Of a stretch of 17,766 nt of DNA, positions 1-7,888 are shown one piece after another (the first letter of the stretch is position 1; each line of letters opens with the position of its first letter). The notes under the pieces are model-generated. The model searched no databases and had not been told where the DNA came from. It worked only from the letters and a program-made list of their open reading frames with translations. A program made the position numbers and the translations under genes. The DNA lies in assembly GCA_946478765.1 (NCBI GenBank), contig CAMLDH010000041.1:1-17766 (forward strand). Reading direction: 5' to 3'. The DNA comes from an uncultured Oxalobacteraceae bacterium. Its GTDB lineage: Bacteria > Pseudomonadota > Gammaproteobacteria > Burkholderiales > Burkholderiaceae.

Positions 1-51
1 GCGGCGCCCATTACACCGGCGCAGCTCGCTGCGTGGGTCGAACAATTTTGA
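1..51 (+). CDS. Possible 3' end of an unidentified gene (partial)
   Basis: The plus strand is open from base 1 to a TGA at 49-51 and reads AAPITPAQLAAWVEQF, which looks like a normal protein C-terminus (small helix with Trp). It would converge on the efflux pump gene, whose stop lies 5 bp further on. Seventeen codons are too few to name a family, and chance openness over 51 bases is quite possible. If real, no further pump or outer-membrane gene directly follows the RND gene on the minus strand. Confidence 0.3.
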   Translation, partial: AAPITPAQLAAWVEQF

Positions 52-56
52 CGAGC

Positions 57-3000
57 TTAGTGCTCAAGTAGATCAGAGTGAACCGCCGCCGCAGTAGAAA
101 CAACGGCGGGTTCGGACGCAAACTGCAACGGTCCCGCGCCGCTGAATCGATCCAGCAGCAGATAAATCACCGGTGTGATGAACAGCGTAATCACCTGCGA
201 CACCAGCAGACCGCCGACAATCGCCAGACCCAGCGGCTGCCGCAATTCCGCGCCCGCCCCCAGGCCCAGCGCAATCGGCACGGCGCCCATCAACGCTGCG
301 AATGTCGTCATCATGATCGGCCGGAAACGCAGTATGCAGGCGGTACGTATCGCATCAGCCGGATGCATGCGTTGCGTGCGCTGGGCATCGAGCGCGAAGT
401 CGATCATCATGATGGCGTTTTTCTTCACGATACCGATCAGCATCAAGATGCCGATGGTCGCAATCAACGTCAGTTCGAAACCGAAAATGTGCAGTGTCAG
501 CAACGCCCCCACCGCAGCCGAAGGCAAACCGGCCAGGATCGTGAGCGGATGGATATAACTCTCGTACAGCACGCCGAGCAAAATGTAGATCACTGTCAAC
601 GCCAATAGCAACAGCGCGATCTGGCTGCCCTGCGACGACTGGAACACCGCCGCGTCGCCCGAGTACGACGTGATGATGCTGGCCGGCATATGCAGCGCGC
701 TCTTGATCTGATCGATCTTTTTGCTGGCATCGCCCAACGGAACATCCGGCGCCAGATTGAATGACACGGTCACGGCCTGTAGCTGTCCCTGGTGATTGAC
801 CGAAATCGGTCCGGCGGCGCGACGCACGGTAGCCAGACTGGTCAACGGCACCAGCGCGCCCGTTTTGCTGCGCAAATAAATCTTGCTCAGGTCAGCCTCA
901 TCCTGCTGCCCCGCGTTCGCATCCTGCAGGATGACCTGATAGCTGTTGCTGCTGGTGAAAATCGTCGACACCTGGCGGTCGCCAAACGCGCTGTACAGCG
1001 CGGTCCGGATATCCTGAATCTGGATACCGGCTTCATTCGCGCGATCGCGATTGATGTCGACCACCGCTTGCAAACCCTTCAATTGCGAGTCGCTCGTCAC
1101 GTCGCGGAAGATCGGCTCGGCCCGCATTCTCGCCTGCAATTGCTCGGACCATTCAGTCAACTCATCCGCACGCACGCTTTGCAACACATATTGGTAGCGG
1201 CTTTTGCTTGCCTTGCCGCCCAAGCGCAGATTTTGCACCGGCGTCATATATACCGATAGCCCGGGAACGCCGCCGAGCTTGTGACGCAATCGTTCCAGCA
1301 CCGTGTCCATGGGCTGGCGGGTATTGCGTGATTTCAGGCCGATGAACAGCGAACCGGTGTTGCTGCCGGTGATTCTGGACGCAACACTATCGACATTCTG
1401 ATCGGCCTGAATAATATCGGCGGCATTCCTTACCAGCGTGACCATCGTCGAATACGATGCGTCCTGCGGCCCCTCGACGGTGGCGCTGATCTGGCCGATG
1501 TCTTCGCTCGGAAAAAACCCTTTGGGAATGCTGACGAACAACACAACGGTCAGCGCAAAAGTGGCGAGCGCGACCGTCAATACGGTATTCCGATGACCCA
1601 GACACCAGTCCAGACCGCGTGTATAGCTATTCAGCAGCGCGTGAAAGCCACGCTCGAAGCTGCGGCTAATCCAGCTCTCGTTTTCATGCGTCTCATGCTG
1701 CAGATAGCGGCTGCACAGCATCGGCACCAGTGAAAGCGAGACTGCGGCGGACACCAGAATGGCGAGCGATACCACCGCCGCGAATTCGTGAAACATCAAG
1801 CCGATCACGCCCGGCATGAAAAAGATCGGGATAAATACCGCGACCAGCGAAATTGAAATCGACATGATCGTGAATCCGACTTCACGCGATCCTTTGAGCG
1901 CCGCCGCCAACGGCGGCATGCCGCTTTCCAGATGACGCACGATATTTTCCAGCATGACGATCGCATCATCGACCACCAGGCCCACCGCGATCGTAATGCC
2001 GAGCAGTGAAATATTGTCGAGGCTATAGCCAAGCCAATACATCAATGCGCAACAGCCGATCAATGAAATCGGCAGCGACAACACAGGAATGACGGTAACG
2101 GACAATCGCTTGAGGAACAGGAAAATCACCAGCACGACCAGGATGACCGTGAGCAGCAAGGTATATTTCACGTCCGAGATCGCTTCTCGAATCGACACCG
2201 AGCGATCGTTCAGGATGCGCACATCGATCGAGGCCGGCATCTGTGCCTTAAATTGCGGCAATGTCGCTTTGACCGCATCCACCACCGCGACAGTGTTGGC
2301 GTTGGGCTGACGTTGCACGCCCAGGATGATCGACGGTTCGCCATTGGCCCAACTGCCGCTTTTGGTCGATTCCACGCTGTCTTCAACCTCGGCGACATCA
2401 TTCAGGCGGATCGTTTGGCCGTCACGGCTGCTGATGATCAGATCGCGAAATGCTGCCGCATTGGGCAATTGCCGGTTTGCTTCGAGCGTGAGACTCTGGC
2501 GCGGCCCGTCCAGCACGCCGACCGGACTGTTGGCGTTGGCCGCGCGGACCGATGTGGCCAATTCATCGAGCGTCATATTGCGCGCCGCCAACGCGTCCGG
2601 TCTTGCCTTGATGCGCACCGCATAACGACGCTGGCTGAACACCGCCACCTGCGCCACGCCGTCGATGGTCGATAGCGAAGGCGAAATCAGATTTTCCGCA
2701 TAATCATTCAGATCGGACAGCGAGAGCGATGGCGACGTCAGCACCACCAGCAACACGGATTGATCGGCCGGATTCACCTTCCGGTATGCCGGCAGCGACG
2801 TCATTTCCGGCGGCAAACTGCGCTGCGCGCGCAGCAACGCCGCCTGCACATCGACTGCGGCGGCATCGATATCGCGGTCGGGATTGAATTCCAGCGTGAT
2901 CGATGTACTGCCCAGTGTATTGGTTGAACTGATGGTCGCCAGTCCGGCGATGGTGGAGAACTGCTTTTCCAGCGGGGTGGCGACTGACGCCGCCATGATG

Positions 3001-3170
3001 GCAGGGCTGGCGCCTGGCAATACCCCGGTCACATTGATGATAGGCGTGTTATAGCTGGGCAGTGCAGCGATCGGAAGTTTGCCGTACGCGAAAATGCCGG
3101 TGACAACGATAGCAATTGAAAGCAGCACGGTCATCACCGGGCGGCGGATGCAGAGTTCCGAAATATTCAC
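57..3170 (-). CDS. RND multidrug efflux pump, inner-membrane permease (MdtB/MdtC/AcrB superfamily)
   Basis: This 1037-residue protein has the usual length for an HAE1-family RND pump, a proton-driven drug exporter that works as a trimer in the inner membrane. It shows the standard N-terminal helix (MNISELCIRRPVMTVLL), a first periplasmic loop, a helix cluster at about 335-490, a second periplasmic loop and a final helix cluster at about 855-1005. The proton-relay acidic pair lies in GLVVDDAIVMLE (Asp401, Asp402), and its Lys partner is in GIVKKNAIMM (about Lys917). The start is GTG at 3170, overlapping the stop of the upstream fusion-protein gene by 4 bp, which implies translational coupling. 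The closest named relatives seem to be MdtB/MdtC, but substrate cannot be read from sequence. No outer-membrane channel gene is in the window, so the pump may borrow a TolC-like protein. Confidence 0.95.
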   Translation of the reverse strand: MNISELCIRRPVMTVLLSIAIVVTGIFAYGKLPIAALPSYNTPIINVTGVLPGASPAIMAASVATPLEKQFSTIAGLATISSTNTLGSTSITLEFNPDRDIDAAAVDVQAALLRAQRSLPPEMTSLPAYRKVNPADQSVLLVVLTSPSLSLSDLNDYAENLISPSLSTIDGVAQVAVFSQRRYAVRIKARPDALAARNMTLDELATSVRAANANSPVGVLDGPRQSLTLEANRQLPNAAAFRDLIISSRDGQTIRLNDVAEVEDSVESTKSGSWANGEPSIILGVQRQPNANTVAVVDAVKATLPQFKAQMPASIDVRILNDRSVSIREAISDVKYTLLLTVILVVLVIFLFLKRLSVTVIPVLSLPISLIGCCALMYWLGYSLDNISLLGITIAVGLVVDDAIVMLENIVRHLESGMPPLAAALKGSREVGFTIMSISISLVAVFIPIFFMPGVIGLMFHEFAAVVSLAILVSAAVSLSLVPMLCSRYLQHETHENESWISRSFERGFHALLNSYTRGLDWCLGHRNTVLTVALATFALTVVLFVSIPKGFFPSEDIGQISATVEGPQDASYSTMVTLVRNAADIIQADQNVDSVASRITGSNTGSLFIGLKSRNTRQPMDTVLERLRHKLGGVPGLSVYMTPVQNLRLGGKASKSRYQYVLQSVRADELTEWSEQLQARMRAEPIFRDVTSDSQLKGLQAVVDINRDRANEAGIQIQDIRTALYSAFGDRQVSTIFTSSNSYQVILQDANAGQQDEADLSKIYLRSKTGALVPLTSLATVRRAAGPISVNHQGQLQAVTVSFNLAPDVPLGDASKKIDQIKSALHMPASIITSYSGDAAVFQSSQGSQIALLLLALTVIYILLGVLYESYIHPLTILAGLPSAAVGALLTLHIFGFELTLIATIGILMLIGIVKKNAIMMIDFALDAQRTQRMHPADAIRTACILRFRPIMMTTFAALMGAVPIALGLGAGAELRQPLGLAIVGGLLVSQVITLFITPVIYLLLDRFSGAGPLQFASEPAVVSTAAAVHSDLLEH

Positions 3171-4309
3171 GATTTTTTCTCTTGCTTGTCTGCAGCCGGT
3201 ACCGTTTGCATCTCTTTCACTTTGCTTTTCGGACGCAGGTTTTGCGCACCTTCAATTACGATCCGCGCACCGGCCGGCACACCGGATACCGCGGCCTGTC
3301 CGTCCTCGATCGCCACCACGTCAATTCTTTGGCTCTTCACCGACGCGTCCGGCTGCACCACATACACGAATTTTTCTGTCGGGCCTGTCACGATGGCTTG
3401 TGCCGGAATGACCATTGCGTCCGGCAACGTGCGCGAGATCAGACGGACATTGACGAAAGCGCCCGGCCATAAGAAACGATCGGCATTCGCAAATTGCGCT
3501 TTCATCCGTATCGTGCCGCTTTGCTGATCGACCGCGTTGTCGATGAACACCAGTTTGCCGGTCAGTTCCTTGTTGTTCGCCAGCGTCGCTATAACGGGTG
3601 CGCCGCCGTTCGGATAACTCGCGGTAATGTGGGATAGTTCGCGCTCCGGCACCGAGAAACCGATCGCAATCGGATCGAGCTGTGAAATCGTTACCATCGG
3701 CGTGCCGGTGGGTTGCGCCAAGCTGCCGGGATGCACGTTGATCGCGCCGATGCGACCGCCGATGCTGGCGCTGATCCGGTTGTAGCCGAGGACGATATTG
3801 CTCGACTGAAGGGCCGCGATATCGGCTTGCACCGTACTGCGCAGCGACTCGACCTTGCTGCGCGCAGTGTCTACCACCGCCTGCGCGATGAAGTTTTTAG
3901 CCAGCAGTTCCTGATTGCGCTTGAGTGCCGTTTCCGCATCGGTCAGATCGGCACGATCGCGCGCCAGCTGCGCCTTGGCTTTTTCCACATTGGCGAGATC
4001 ATTGCGTTCATCCAGCGTAAACAAGAGTTGCCCCGGCCGCACATCCAGGCCTTCGTTTACATGAATGGCGCGCACGACATTCTGGACTTGGGGGCGGACA
4101 TCGACGGTATTGATTGCGGTCACATAACCGTTCGCATTGACGGTCAGCGGAATTGACTTTTTCTCGACCACGCCGGTTTTGACGATTTGCACCGGGGTAC
4201 GCGCTTGCTGTGCAGTGGTCTCTGCCTTGCCGCTCCATCCGACATAGCCGAGGGCGGCGGCAATCAATAATCCGGTTCCAATCAGGACGTGCTTGCGGGT
4301 TGCGCGCAT
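3167..4309 (-). CDS. RND efflux periplasmic adaptor (membrane fusion protein, MdtA/AcrA type)
   Basis: The 380-residue protein is the periplasmic adaptor that links an RND pump to an outer-membrane channel. Residues 8-26 form one uncleaved or signal-like hydrophobic helix after a basic start (MRATRKH). There is no lipobox Cys, so it is probably anchored by this helix rather than by lipid. A lipoyl/barrel half (GYVTAINTVDVRPQV), a coiled-coil hairpin rich in Lys, Ala, Gln and Glu at about 110-170, the second lipoyl half (GRIGAINVHPGSLAQPTGTP) and a beta-barrel region follow in the usual order. Its stop overlaps the pump GTG, so the two form one operon. No clear ribosome-binding site precedes the ATG at 4309. 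The 47 bp upstream run into a truncated MarR gene, so the native promoter and its regulator may have been damaged. Confidence 0.93.
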   Translation of the reverse strand: MRATRKHVLIGTGLLIAAALGYVGWSGKAETTAQQARTPVQIVKTGVVEKKSIPLTVNANGYVTAINTVDVRPQVQNVVRAIHVNEGLDVRPGQLLFTLDERNDLANVEKAKAQLARDRADLTDAETALKRNQELLAKNFIAQAVVDTARSKVESLRSTVQADIAALQSSNIVLGYNRISASIGGRIGAINVHPGSLAQPTGTPMVTISQLDPIAIGFSVPERELSHITASYPNGGAPVIATLANNKELTGKLVFIDNAVDQQSGTIRMKAQFANADRFLWPGAFVNVRLISRTLPDAMVIPAQAIVTGPTEKFVYVVQPDASVKSQRIDVVAIEDGQAAVSGVPAGARIVIEGAQNLRPKSKVKEMQTVPAADKQEKKS

Positions 4310-4351
4310 AGTAATAGTGAAGATGTTTTTCGGAAATACTAACGGACGTAA

Positions 4352-4585
4352 CCTTACACGAAATCAAGAAGCTTCCAACTTGTAACAAACAGGATTCTAT
4401 CCATCAAGTCAGATGACAAGCGCTGCAAATATTCGATGCTGACCCCGAAAGCAAGCGAACAAATCCAGATTATCGAAAAGCTTTCCCATGAATTGCGCAT
4501 CAAGATGATGAAGGGATTGTCGCGGGAAAAAATTGAAGCCGGTCTGCATGCGATGACGCAGATCAGGGACAATCTGCAGATCTAA
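4352..4585 (+). pseudogene. 3' remnant of a MarR-family transcriptional regulator
   Basis: The plus-strand frame is open from 4352 (a TAA precedes it) to the TAA at 4583-4585. It encodes the wing and C-terminal helices of a MarR repressor. LVTNRILSIKSDDKRCKYSM followed by LTPKASE matches the family pattern of a basic residue in the wing, then D-K/R-R and LT-x-x-G/A, and the dimerisation helix with GLSREKIEAGL follows. The first half of the protein (N-terminal helices and recognition helix, about 60-80 residues) is missing, and the only in-frame ATG (4436) lies inside the LT motif. It is therefore a truncated gene. It diverges from the efflux operon, which is the usual arrangement for a pump and its local MarR repressor. 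That relationship is inference. Confidence 0.72.
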
Positions 4586-4604
4586 CGAACGCAAAAACAG
4601 TTGC

Positions 4605-4631
4605 CATCAAATCTCAGCGGTCGATTTGATG
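4605..4631. terminator. Inverted repeat between ffs and the MarR remnant, possible terminator
   Basis: CATCAAAT (4605-4612) and ATTTGATG (4624-4631) form a perfect 8-bp stem around an 11-base loop. Short T-runs lie about 6-8 bases beyond the stem on both strands (TGTTTTTG on the minus side, ATGTTTTTG on the plus side). The T-runs are not flush with the stem, so termination is uncertain. It is nevertheless well placed to end ffs on the minus strand. Confidence 0.3.
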
Positions 4632-4669
4632 GGAATGTTTTTGATGGGGATGTCTTTATAAGGGAAAGA

Positions 4670-4767
4670 GGCGAGCCTTGTCTGCGGCACTTGCGGGAAA
4701 TGGCTGTGGCTGCTTCGTTCCCGACCTGACCAGATTGGCCATGCCACAATGCGCAGGGGCCCGCCGG
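4670..4767 (-). ncRNA. ffs: 4.5S RNA of the signal recognition particle
   Basis: The minus strand carries the diagnostic SRP RNA apical region, GGTCAGGTCGGGAACGAAGC followed by AGCC. This is the symmetric and asymmetric loop pair and the tetraloop that bind the Ffh M domain (compare GGTCAGGTCCGGAAGGAAGC in E. coli). The ends pair as expected for this rod-shaped RNA: GGCGGGCC at the 5' end with GGCUCGCC at the 3' end, then CUGCG with CGCAG. The length of about 98 bases fits the bacterial 4.5S class without an Alu domain. A TAAAAT box at 4773-4778 places the transcription start at about 4766-4767. The RNA, with Ffh and FtsY, targets nascent inner-membrane proteins to the translocon. The exact ends are estimates. 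Confidence 0.92.
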
Positions 4768-4772
4768 TGACA

Positions 4773-4778
4773 ATTTTA
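4773..4778 (-). promoter_or_regulatory. Probable -10 box of the ffs promoter
   Basis: The minus strand reads TAAAAT, five of six matches to the sigma-70 -10 box, seven bases before the predicted 5' end of 4.5S RNA. No good -35 hexamer is visible 16-18 bp upstream, so the rest of the promoter is uncertain. Confidence 0.4.
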
Positions 4779-4842
4779 CCAGCAAAGCTCCCTGCGCTCC
4801 CTGAATTTTTACACGCTGCGTTTATCGGACCAACAACGTCGA

Positions 4843-6327
4843 TCAAATCCCCAGCTCTTGCCAGATCCGATCCACCTTCGCTTTCACGTCATCGCTCATC
4901 ACAATCGGTCGGCCCCACTCGCGGCTGGTTTCTCCCGGCCACTTGTTGGTTGCATCGATCCCCATCTTGCCGCCCAGACCGCTGACCGGCGATGCGAAAT
5001 CGAGATAGTCGATCGGCGTGTTGTCGACCAGCGTCGTGTCGCGCACCGGATCGACCCGGGTAGTGATCGCCCAGATTACTTCTTTCCAGTCGCGGATATT
5101 GACATCTTCGTCGACGATCACGATGAACTTGGTATACATGAACTGGCGCAGAAAACTCCAGACGCCGAACATCACGCGTTTAGCGTGGCCCGGATACGCC
5201 TTTTTCATTTGCACCACCGCCATCCGATAGCTGCAGCCTTCCGGCGGCAGATAGAAATCAGTGATTTCAGTAAATTGCTTCTGCAGCAGCGGGATGAACA
5301 CCTCATTCAAAGCAACACCCAGCACCGCCGGCTCGTCGGGCGGCTTGCCGGTATAAGTCGAGTGATAGATCGGGTCGCGCCGCATCGTGATGCGATCGAT
5401 GGTAAATACCGGAAACCGATCCTGCTCATTGTAATAACCGGTGTGGTCGCCGAAAGGCCCTTCCAGTGCATGCTCGTAGCCGCTGGGGTGCGACGCATCC
5501 GGATAAATATGCCCTTCCAGCACGATTTCGGCCGACGCCGGCACGCGCAACTCGCTCCCCATCGCCTTGACCAGCTCGGTCCGGCTACCGCGCAACAGGC
5601 CGGCGAATTGATATTCCGATAAGCTGTCCGGCACCGGCGTCACCGCCCCCAGAATCGTTGCCGGATCGGCACCCAGCGCCACGGCGATGGGATAGGGTTG
5701 CCCCGGATTGACCAAGCCATGCTCGCGAAAATCCAGCGCACCGCCACGGTGGGGCAACCACCGCATGATCACCTTGTTGCGTCCGATAACCTGCTGGCGA
5801 TAGATACCCAGATTCTGCCGCTTCTTGTGGGGGCCTTTGGTAATCACCAGTCCCCATGTAATAAGAGGAGCGATATCGCCCGGCCAGCAATGCTGAATCG
5901 GCAGCCGCGCCAGATCAACCTCATTCCCCTCCCAAACGATGTCGTGGCACGGCGCGCCGCGCAACTCTTTGGGCGCCATATCCCACAAGGACTTCACCAG
6001 TGTGCCCAACCCCATCAAATCTTTGAATCCCCTGGGGGGCTCAGGCTCTTTCAGTAGCGCCAGAACATGACCGATCTTGCGCAACTCGCTGACATCGTCC
6101 GCCCCCATGCCAAGCGCCACGCGGCGCGGCGTGCCGAAAAGGTTGCACAGGACAGGAATCTTTTGATCACGCGGATTGTCGAATATCAATGCTGGCCCCC
6201 CGGCACGCAGGGTACGATCAGCAATCTCTGTCATTTCCAAATAAGGGGAAACCGGGATAGTGATGCGCTTAAGCTCGCCAAGTCGTTGCAACTGAGCAAT
6301 AAAATCGCGCAAATCCGAATATTTCAT
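4843..6327 (-). CDS. ubiD: UbiD, 4-hydroxy-3-polyprenylbenzoate decarboxylase
   Basis: UbiD removes the ring carboxyl group in ubiquinone biosynthesis, using the prenylated flavin made by UbiX. The protein is almost collinear with E. coli UbiD through its whole length. Examples are [20 protein letters not shown] at the start, [111 protein letters not shown] and [20 protein letters not shown]. The ATG at 6327 (MKYSDLRDF, 494 residues) aligns with the conserved family start. An upstream in-frame GTG at 6360 would add 11 residues without family support. No ubiX is nearby. The gene diverges from the transglycosylase leader on its right, and ffs follows it on the left. Confidence 0.97.
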   Translation of the reverse strand: MKYSDLRDFIAQLQRLGELKRITIPVSPYLEMTEIADRTLRAGGPALIFDNPRDQKIPVLCNLFGTPRRVALGMGADDVSELRKIGHVLALLKEPEPPRGFKDLMGLGTLVKSLWDMAPKELRGAPCHDIVWEGNEVDLARLPIQHCWPGDIAPLITWGLVITKGPHKKRQNLGIYRQQVIGRNKVIMRWLPHRGGALDFREHGLVNPGQPYPIAVALGADPATILGAVTPVPDSLSEYQFAGLLRGSRTELVKAMGSELRVPASAEIVLEGHIYPDASHPSGYEHALEGPFGDHTGYYNEQDRFPVFTIDRITMRRDPIYHSTYTGKPPDEPAVLGVALNEVFIPLLQKQFTEITDFYLPPEGCSYRMAVVQMKKAYPGHAKRVMFGVWSFLRQFMYTKFIVIVDEDVNIRDWKEVIWAITTRVDPVRDTTLVDNTPIDYLDFASPVSGLGGKMGIDATNKWPGETSREWGRPIVMSDDVKAKVDRIWQELGI

Positions 6328-6420
6328 ATTTTTTTCACAGTTTTTGATTATGGACGCCACTCCTGAATGAATGCCGCCAAGTGATTGATTTTATTGATTT
6401 TTGTTGTAATGCAGCGCAAT

Positions 6421-6445
6421 AAGTCATACATAAAAGTTATGACTT
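6421..6445. promoter_or_regulatory. Dyad AAGTCATA-N9-TATGACTT, candidate operator
   Basis: AAGTCATA (6421-6428) and TATGACTT (6438-6445) are perfect inverted repeats around a 9-bp AT-rich spacer, with half-site centres 17 bp apart. They sit in the ubiD/transglycosylase divergent region, 16 bp upstream of a strong plus-strand -35 box. The heptamer TTGACTT follows twice on the plus strand (6446-6452 and 6461-6467), 15 bp apart, the second overlapping the -35 box. The layout fits a dimeric regulator site. The protein that binds is unknown. Confidence 0.45.
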
Positions 6446-6460
6446 TTGACTTTCATAGTG

Positions 6461-6489
6461 TTGACTTGATATAAACCGCCTCCTACAAT
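6461..6489 (+). promoter_or_regulatory. Strong sigma-70 promoter upstream of the transglycosylase leader
   Basis: TTGACT (6461-6466), a 17-bp spacer and TACAAT (6484-6489) give five of six matches at each box with optimal spacing. Transcription would start near 6496 and run rightwards, about 340 bases before the transglycosylase ATG. The distance means the promoter makes either a very long leader or a separate small RNA. Confidence 0.65.
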
Positions 6490-6495
6490 TCGGCC

Positions 6496-6836
6496 AACTT
6501 GATGAGAAGCCAGCGTTTTCGAATATCGAAAAAACCGCGTTCACAGCAATTCTCATCACTCACGGGATCGGGGTCCCACATGACATTTTAAGGAGTGTTT
6601 TCAAAAGGCGTCAGCCTTATCCCCGGAAAAAGTTGTTTGCTATGGAACTCTCGCCACAAGGCAACCACTCAGCTAAAAGCACTCAGCTAAGAGCAAACAA
6701 CTACGGCGTCTGCTGTGCGCGCCATGCGACGACAGATGATGTTTCTTGATTAACGGTACGAACTACCAGCTGTAGCCAAGGCATTTTGCCAGGCGTGGGA
6801 TAAGTGCGTGCCGCGACGATTCAGGGAGTTTTTAAA
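6496..6836 (+). promoter_or_regulatory. Long structured leader or small RNA before the lytic transglycosylase
   Basis: The stretch contains successive hairpin-forming repeats. TGATGAGAA (6500-6508) pairs with TTCTCATCA (6550-6558) and encloses TTTTCGA-ATA-TCGAAAA (6516-6532). GGGAT-CGGG-GTCCC lies at about 6564-6577, and AAGGC-GTCA-GCCTT lies at about 6605-6618. Finally AGTTGTTTGCT (6631-6641) pairs with AGCAAACAACT (6692-6702) across a 50-base loop. I recognise no riboswitch class, 6S RNA or tmRNA here, and no tRNA. It ends at the AGGGAG ribosome-binding site (6823-6828) of the transglycosylase. Whether it is a cis-acting leader or an independent RNA cannot be told from sequence. Confidence 0.45.
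6631..6702 (+). repeat. 11-bp inverted repeat enclosing a 14-bp tandem duplication
   Basis: The arms AGTTGTTTGCT (6631-6641) and AGCAAACAACT (6692-6702) are perfectly complementary. Inside the loop, ACTCAGCTAAAAGC (6667-6680) is followed immediately by ACTCAGCTAAGAGC (6681-6694), a 14-bp tandem repeat with one mismatch. The second copy runs into the 3' arm of the inverted repeat. Confidence 0.85.
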
Positions 6837-7805
6837 ATGTTAAATCAATTTATCAGGGCGGTGCGCGGCATCGCTCGAAGTACGGCCAGCCAATCTGCTG
6901 CCTGGGCTGTTTTTGCCCGCGACACAATTAGCGGCCTCATGAAGACTGCGCATCACGCGTTGATGATTCTCGGAATCAGCGCGATTGCCGCGTGGGGTGT
7001 CATGTTCGTCAAACCGGAAATTGCGGATCATCTCAAGGCGCTCTCACCTTTCACCGAGGCGATTGCCGAAGAGCCGGAGGCAACCGCAACAACCGCCCCA
7101 CCGTTGACCAATTTGATGGATGCGCCATCGAAGCCATTTACGCAGACACAGGGCACGTCCGATAAACCGGCGCTACTGAACACACCGAATAACAAAACGG
7201 CAAATACGCCGCCACAACAGCGTGTCACGTCGTGGCTCGCCAAACGCTATCGCGTCGCCGGCGAAGCAACCAATATGCTGGTATCGGCCGCATATCTGAC
7301 TGCCAACGAAATCAAACTGGACCCGCTGTTGATTCTAGCCGTGATGGCGATTGAATCCGGGTTCAATCCGTTTGCGGAAAGCCCGGTCGGCGCCCAAGGC
7401 CTGATGCAGGTAATGTCAAAAATCCATCATGAAAAATTTCAGGACCTGGGCGGCATCAAGGCGGCGCTAAACCCGGTGGCCAACATCAAGGTCGGCTCTC
7501 TTATCCTGAAAGACTATGTCACGCGCGGCGGCTCGGTGGAAGCCGGGCTCAAGCTGTATGTAGGTGCGGCGGCATTTGAAAACGACTCCGGTTACGGCGC
7601 CAAGGTGTTGGCAGAGTATCGGCGCCTGAAGGAAGTTGCGACGGGCAAGCAAGTGCCGATCTTTGTGCCTGCGGTCAAATCCGCATCGGTCAAACCGCAA
7701 GAATTGCCCCCCAAGCCCGATACAGGCAATCAAGAAGCTGAATCCGCCGCTTTCAATGATCAGAGTCTGACGCACAATCACAATCAAGTAGCGTCGTTGT
7801 TGTAA
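6837..7805 (+). CDS. Membrane-anchored lytic transglycosylase (SLT domain)
   Basis: From the ATG at 6837 the protein has 322 residues. The start is chosen because AGGGAG (6823-6828) lies 8 bases before it; the in-frame GTG at 6804 lacks a ribosome-binding site. A cytoplasmic segment is followed by one membrane helix at about 42-58 (LMILGISAIAAWGVMFVK) and a Thr/Pro/Asn-rich linker to about 130. The goose-type lysozyme/SLT fold follows at about 150-270. AVMAIESGFNPFAESPVGAQ contains the catalytic Glu (about 173) and the ESGFNP and GAQGLMQVM signatures. The C-terminal tail is low in complexity. Such enzymes cleave peptidoglycan glycan strands to 1,6-anhydromuropeptides. It is transcribed alone, behind a long structured leader and before a strong terminator. 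Confidence 0.88.
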   Translation: MLNQFIRAVRGIARSTASQSAAWAVFARDTISGLMKTAHHALMILGISAIAAWGVMFVKPEIADHLKALSPFTEAIAEEPEATATTAPPLTNLMDAPSKPFTQTQGTSDKPALLNTPNNKTANTPPQQRVTSWLAKRYRVAGEATNMLVSAAYLTANEIKLDPLLILAVMAIESGFNPFAESPVGAQGLMQVMSKIHHEKFQDLGGIKAALNPVANIKVGSLILKDYVTRGGSVEAGLKLYVGAAAFENDSGYGAKVLAEYRRLKEVATGKQVPIFVPAVKSASVKPQELPPKPDTGNQEAESAAFNDQSLTHNHNQVASLL

Positions 7806-7824
7806 GCCGCTACGAGCAATTCTG

Positions 7825-7852
7825 AAAAAGGAGCCGAGGGCTCCTTTTTTTT
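7825..7852. terminator. Bidirectional intrinsic terminator
   Basis: A-run (7825-7829), GGAGCC (7830-7835), loop GAG, GGCTCC (7839-7844), then eight T (7845-7852). On the plus strand it ends the transglycosylase transcript. On the minus strand the A-run becomes a U-run and ends the nusB/aminotransferase transcript. Confidence 0.93.
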
Positions 7853-7888
7853 GTCTCCACCCATCGAAAAACGGGAAACGCGGCCGGC

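Noticed and set aside
4858..5622. 254-codon plus-strand open frame inside ubiD
   Set aside because: Shadow of ubiD, which matches E. coli UbiD throughout; composition rich in Arg, His and Ile without motifs.
6631..6720. GCAAACAACTACGGC as a tmRNA tag-coding segment
   Set aside because: The reading frame continues to a sequence unlike any proteolysis tag, and the tRNA-like ends of tmRNA are absent.
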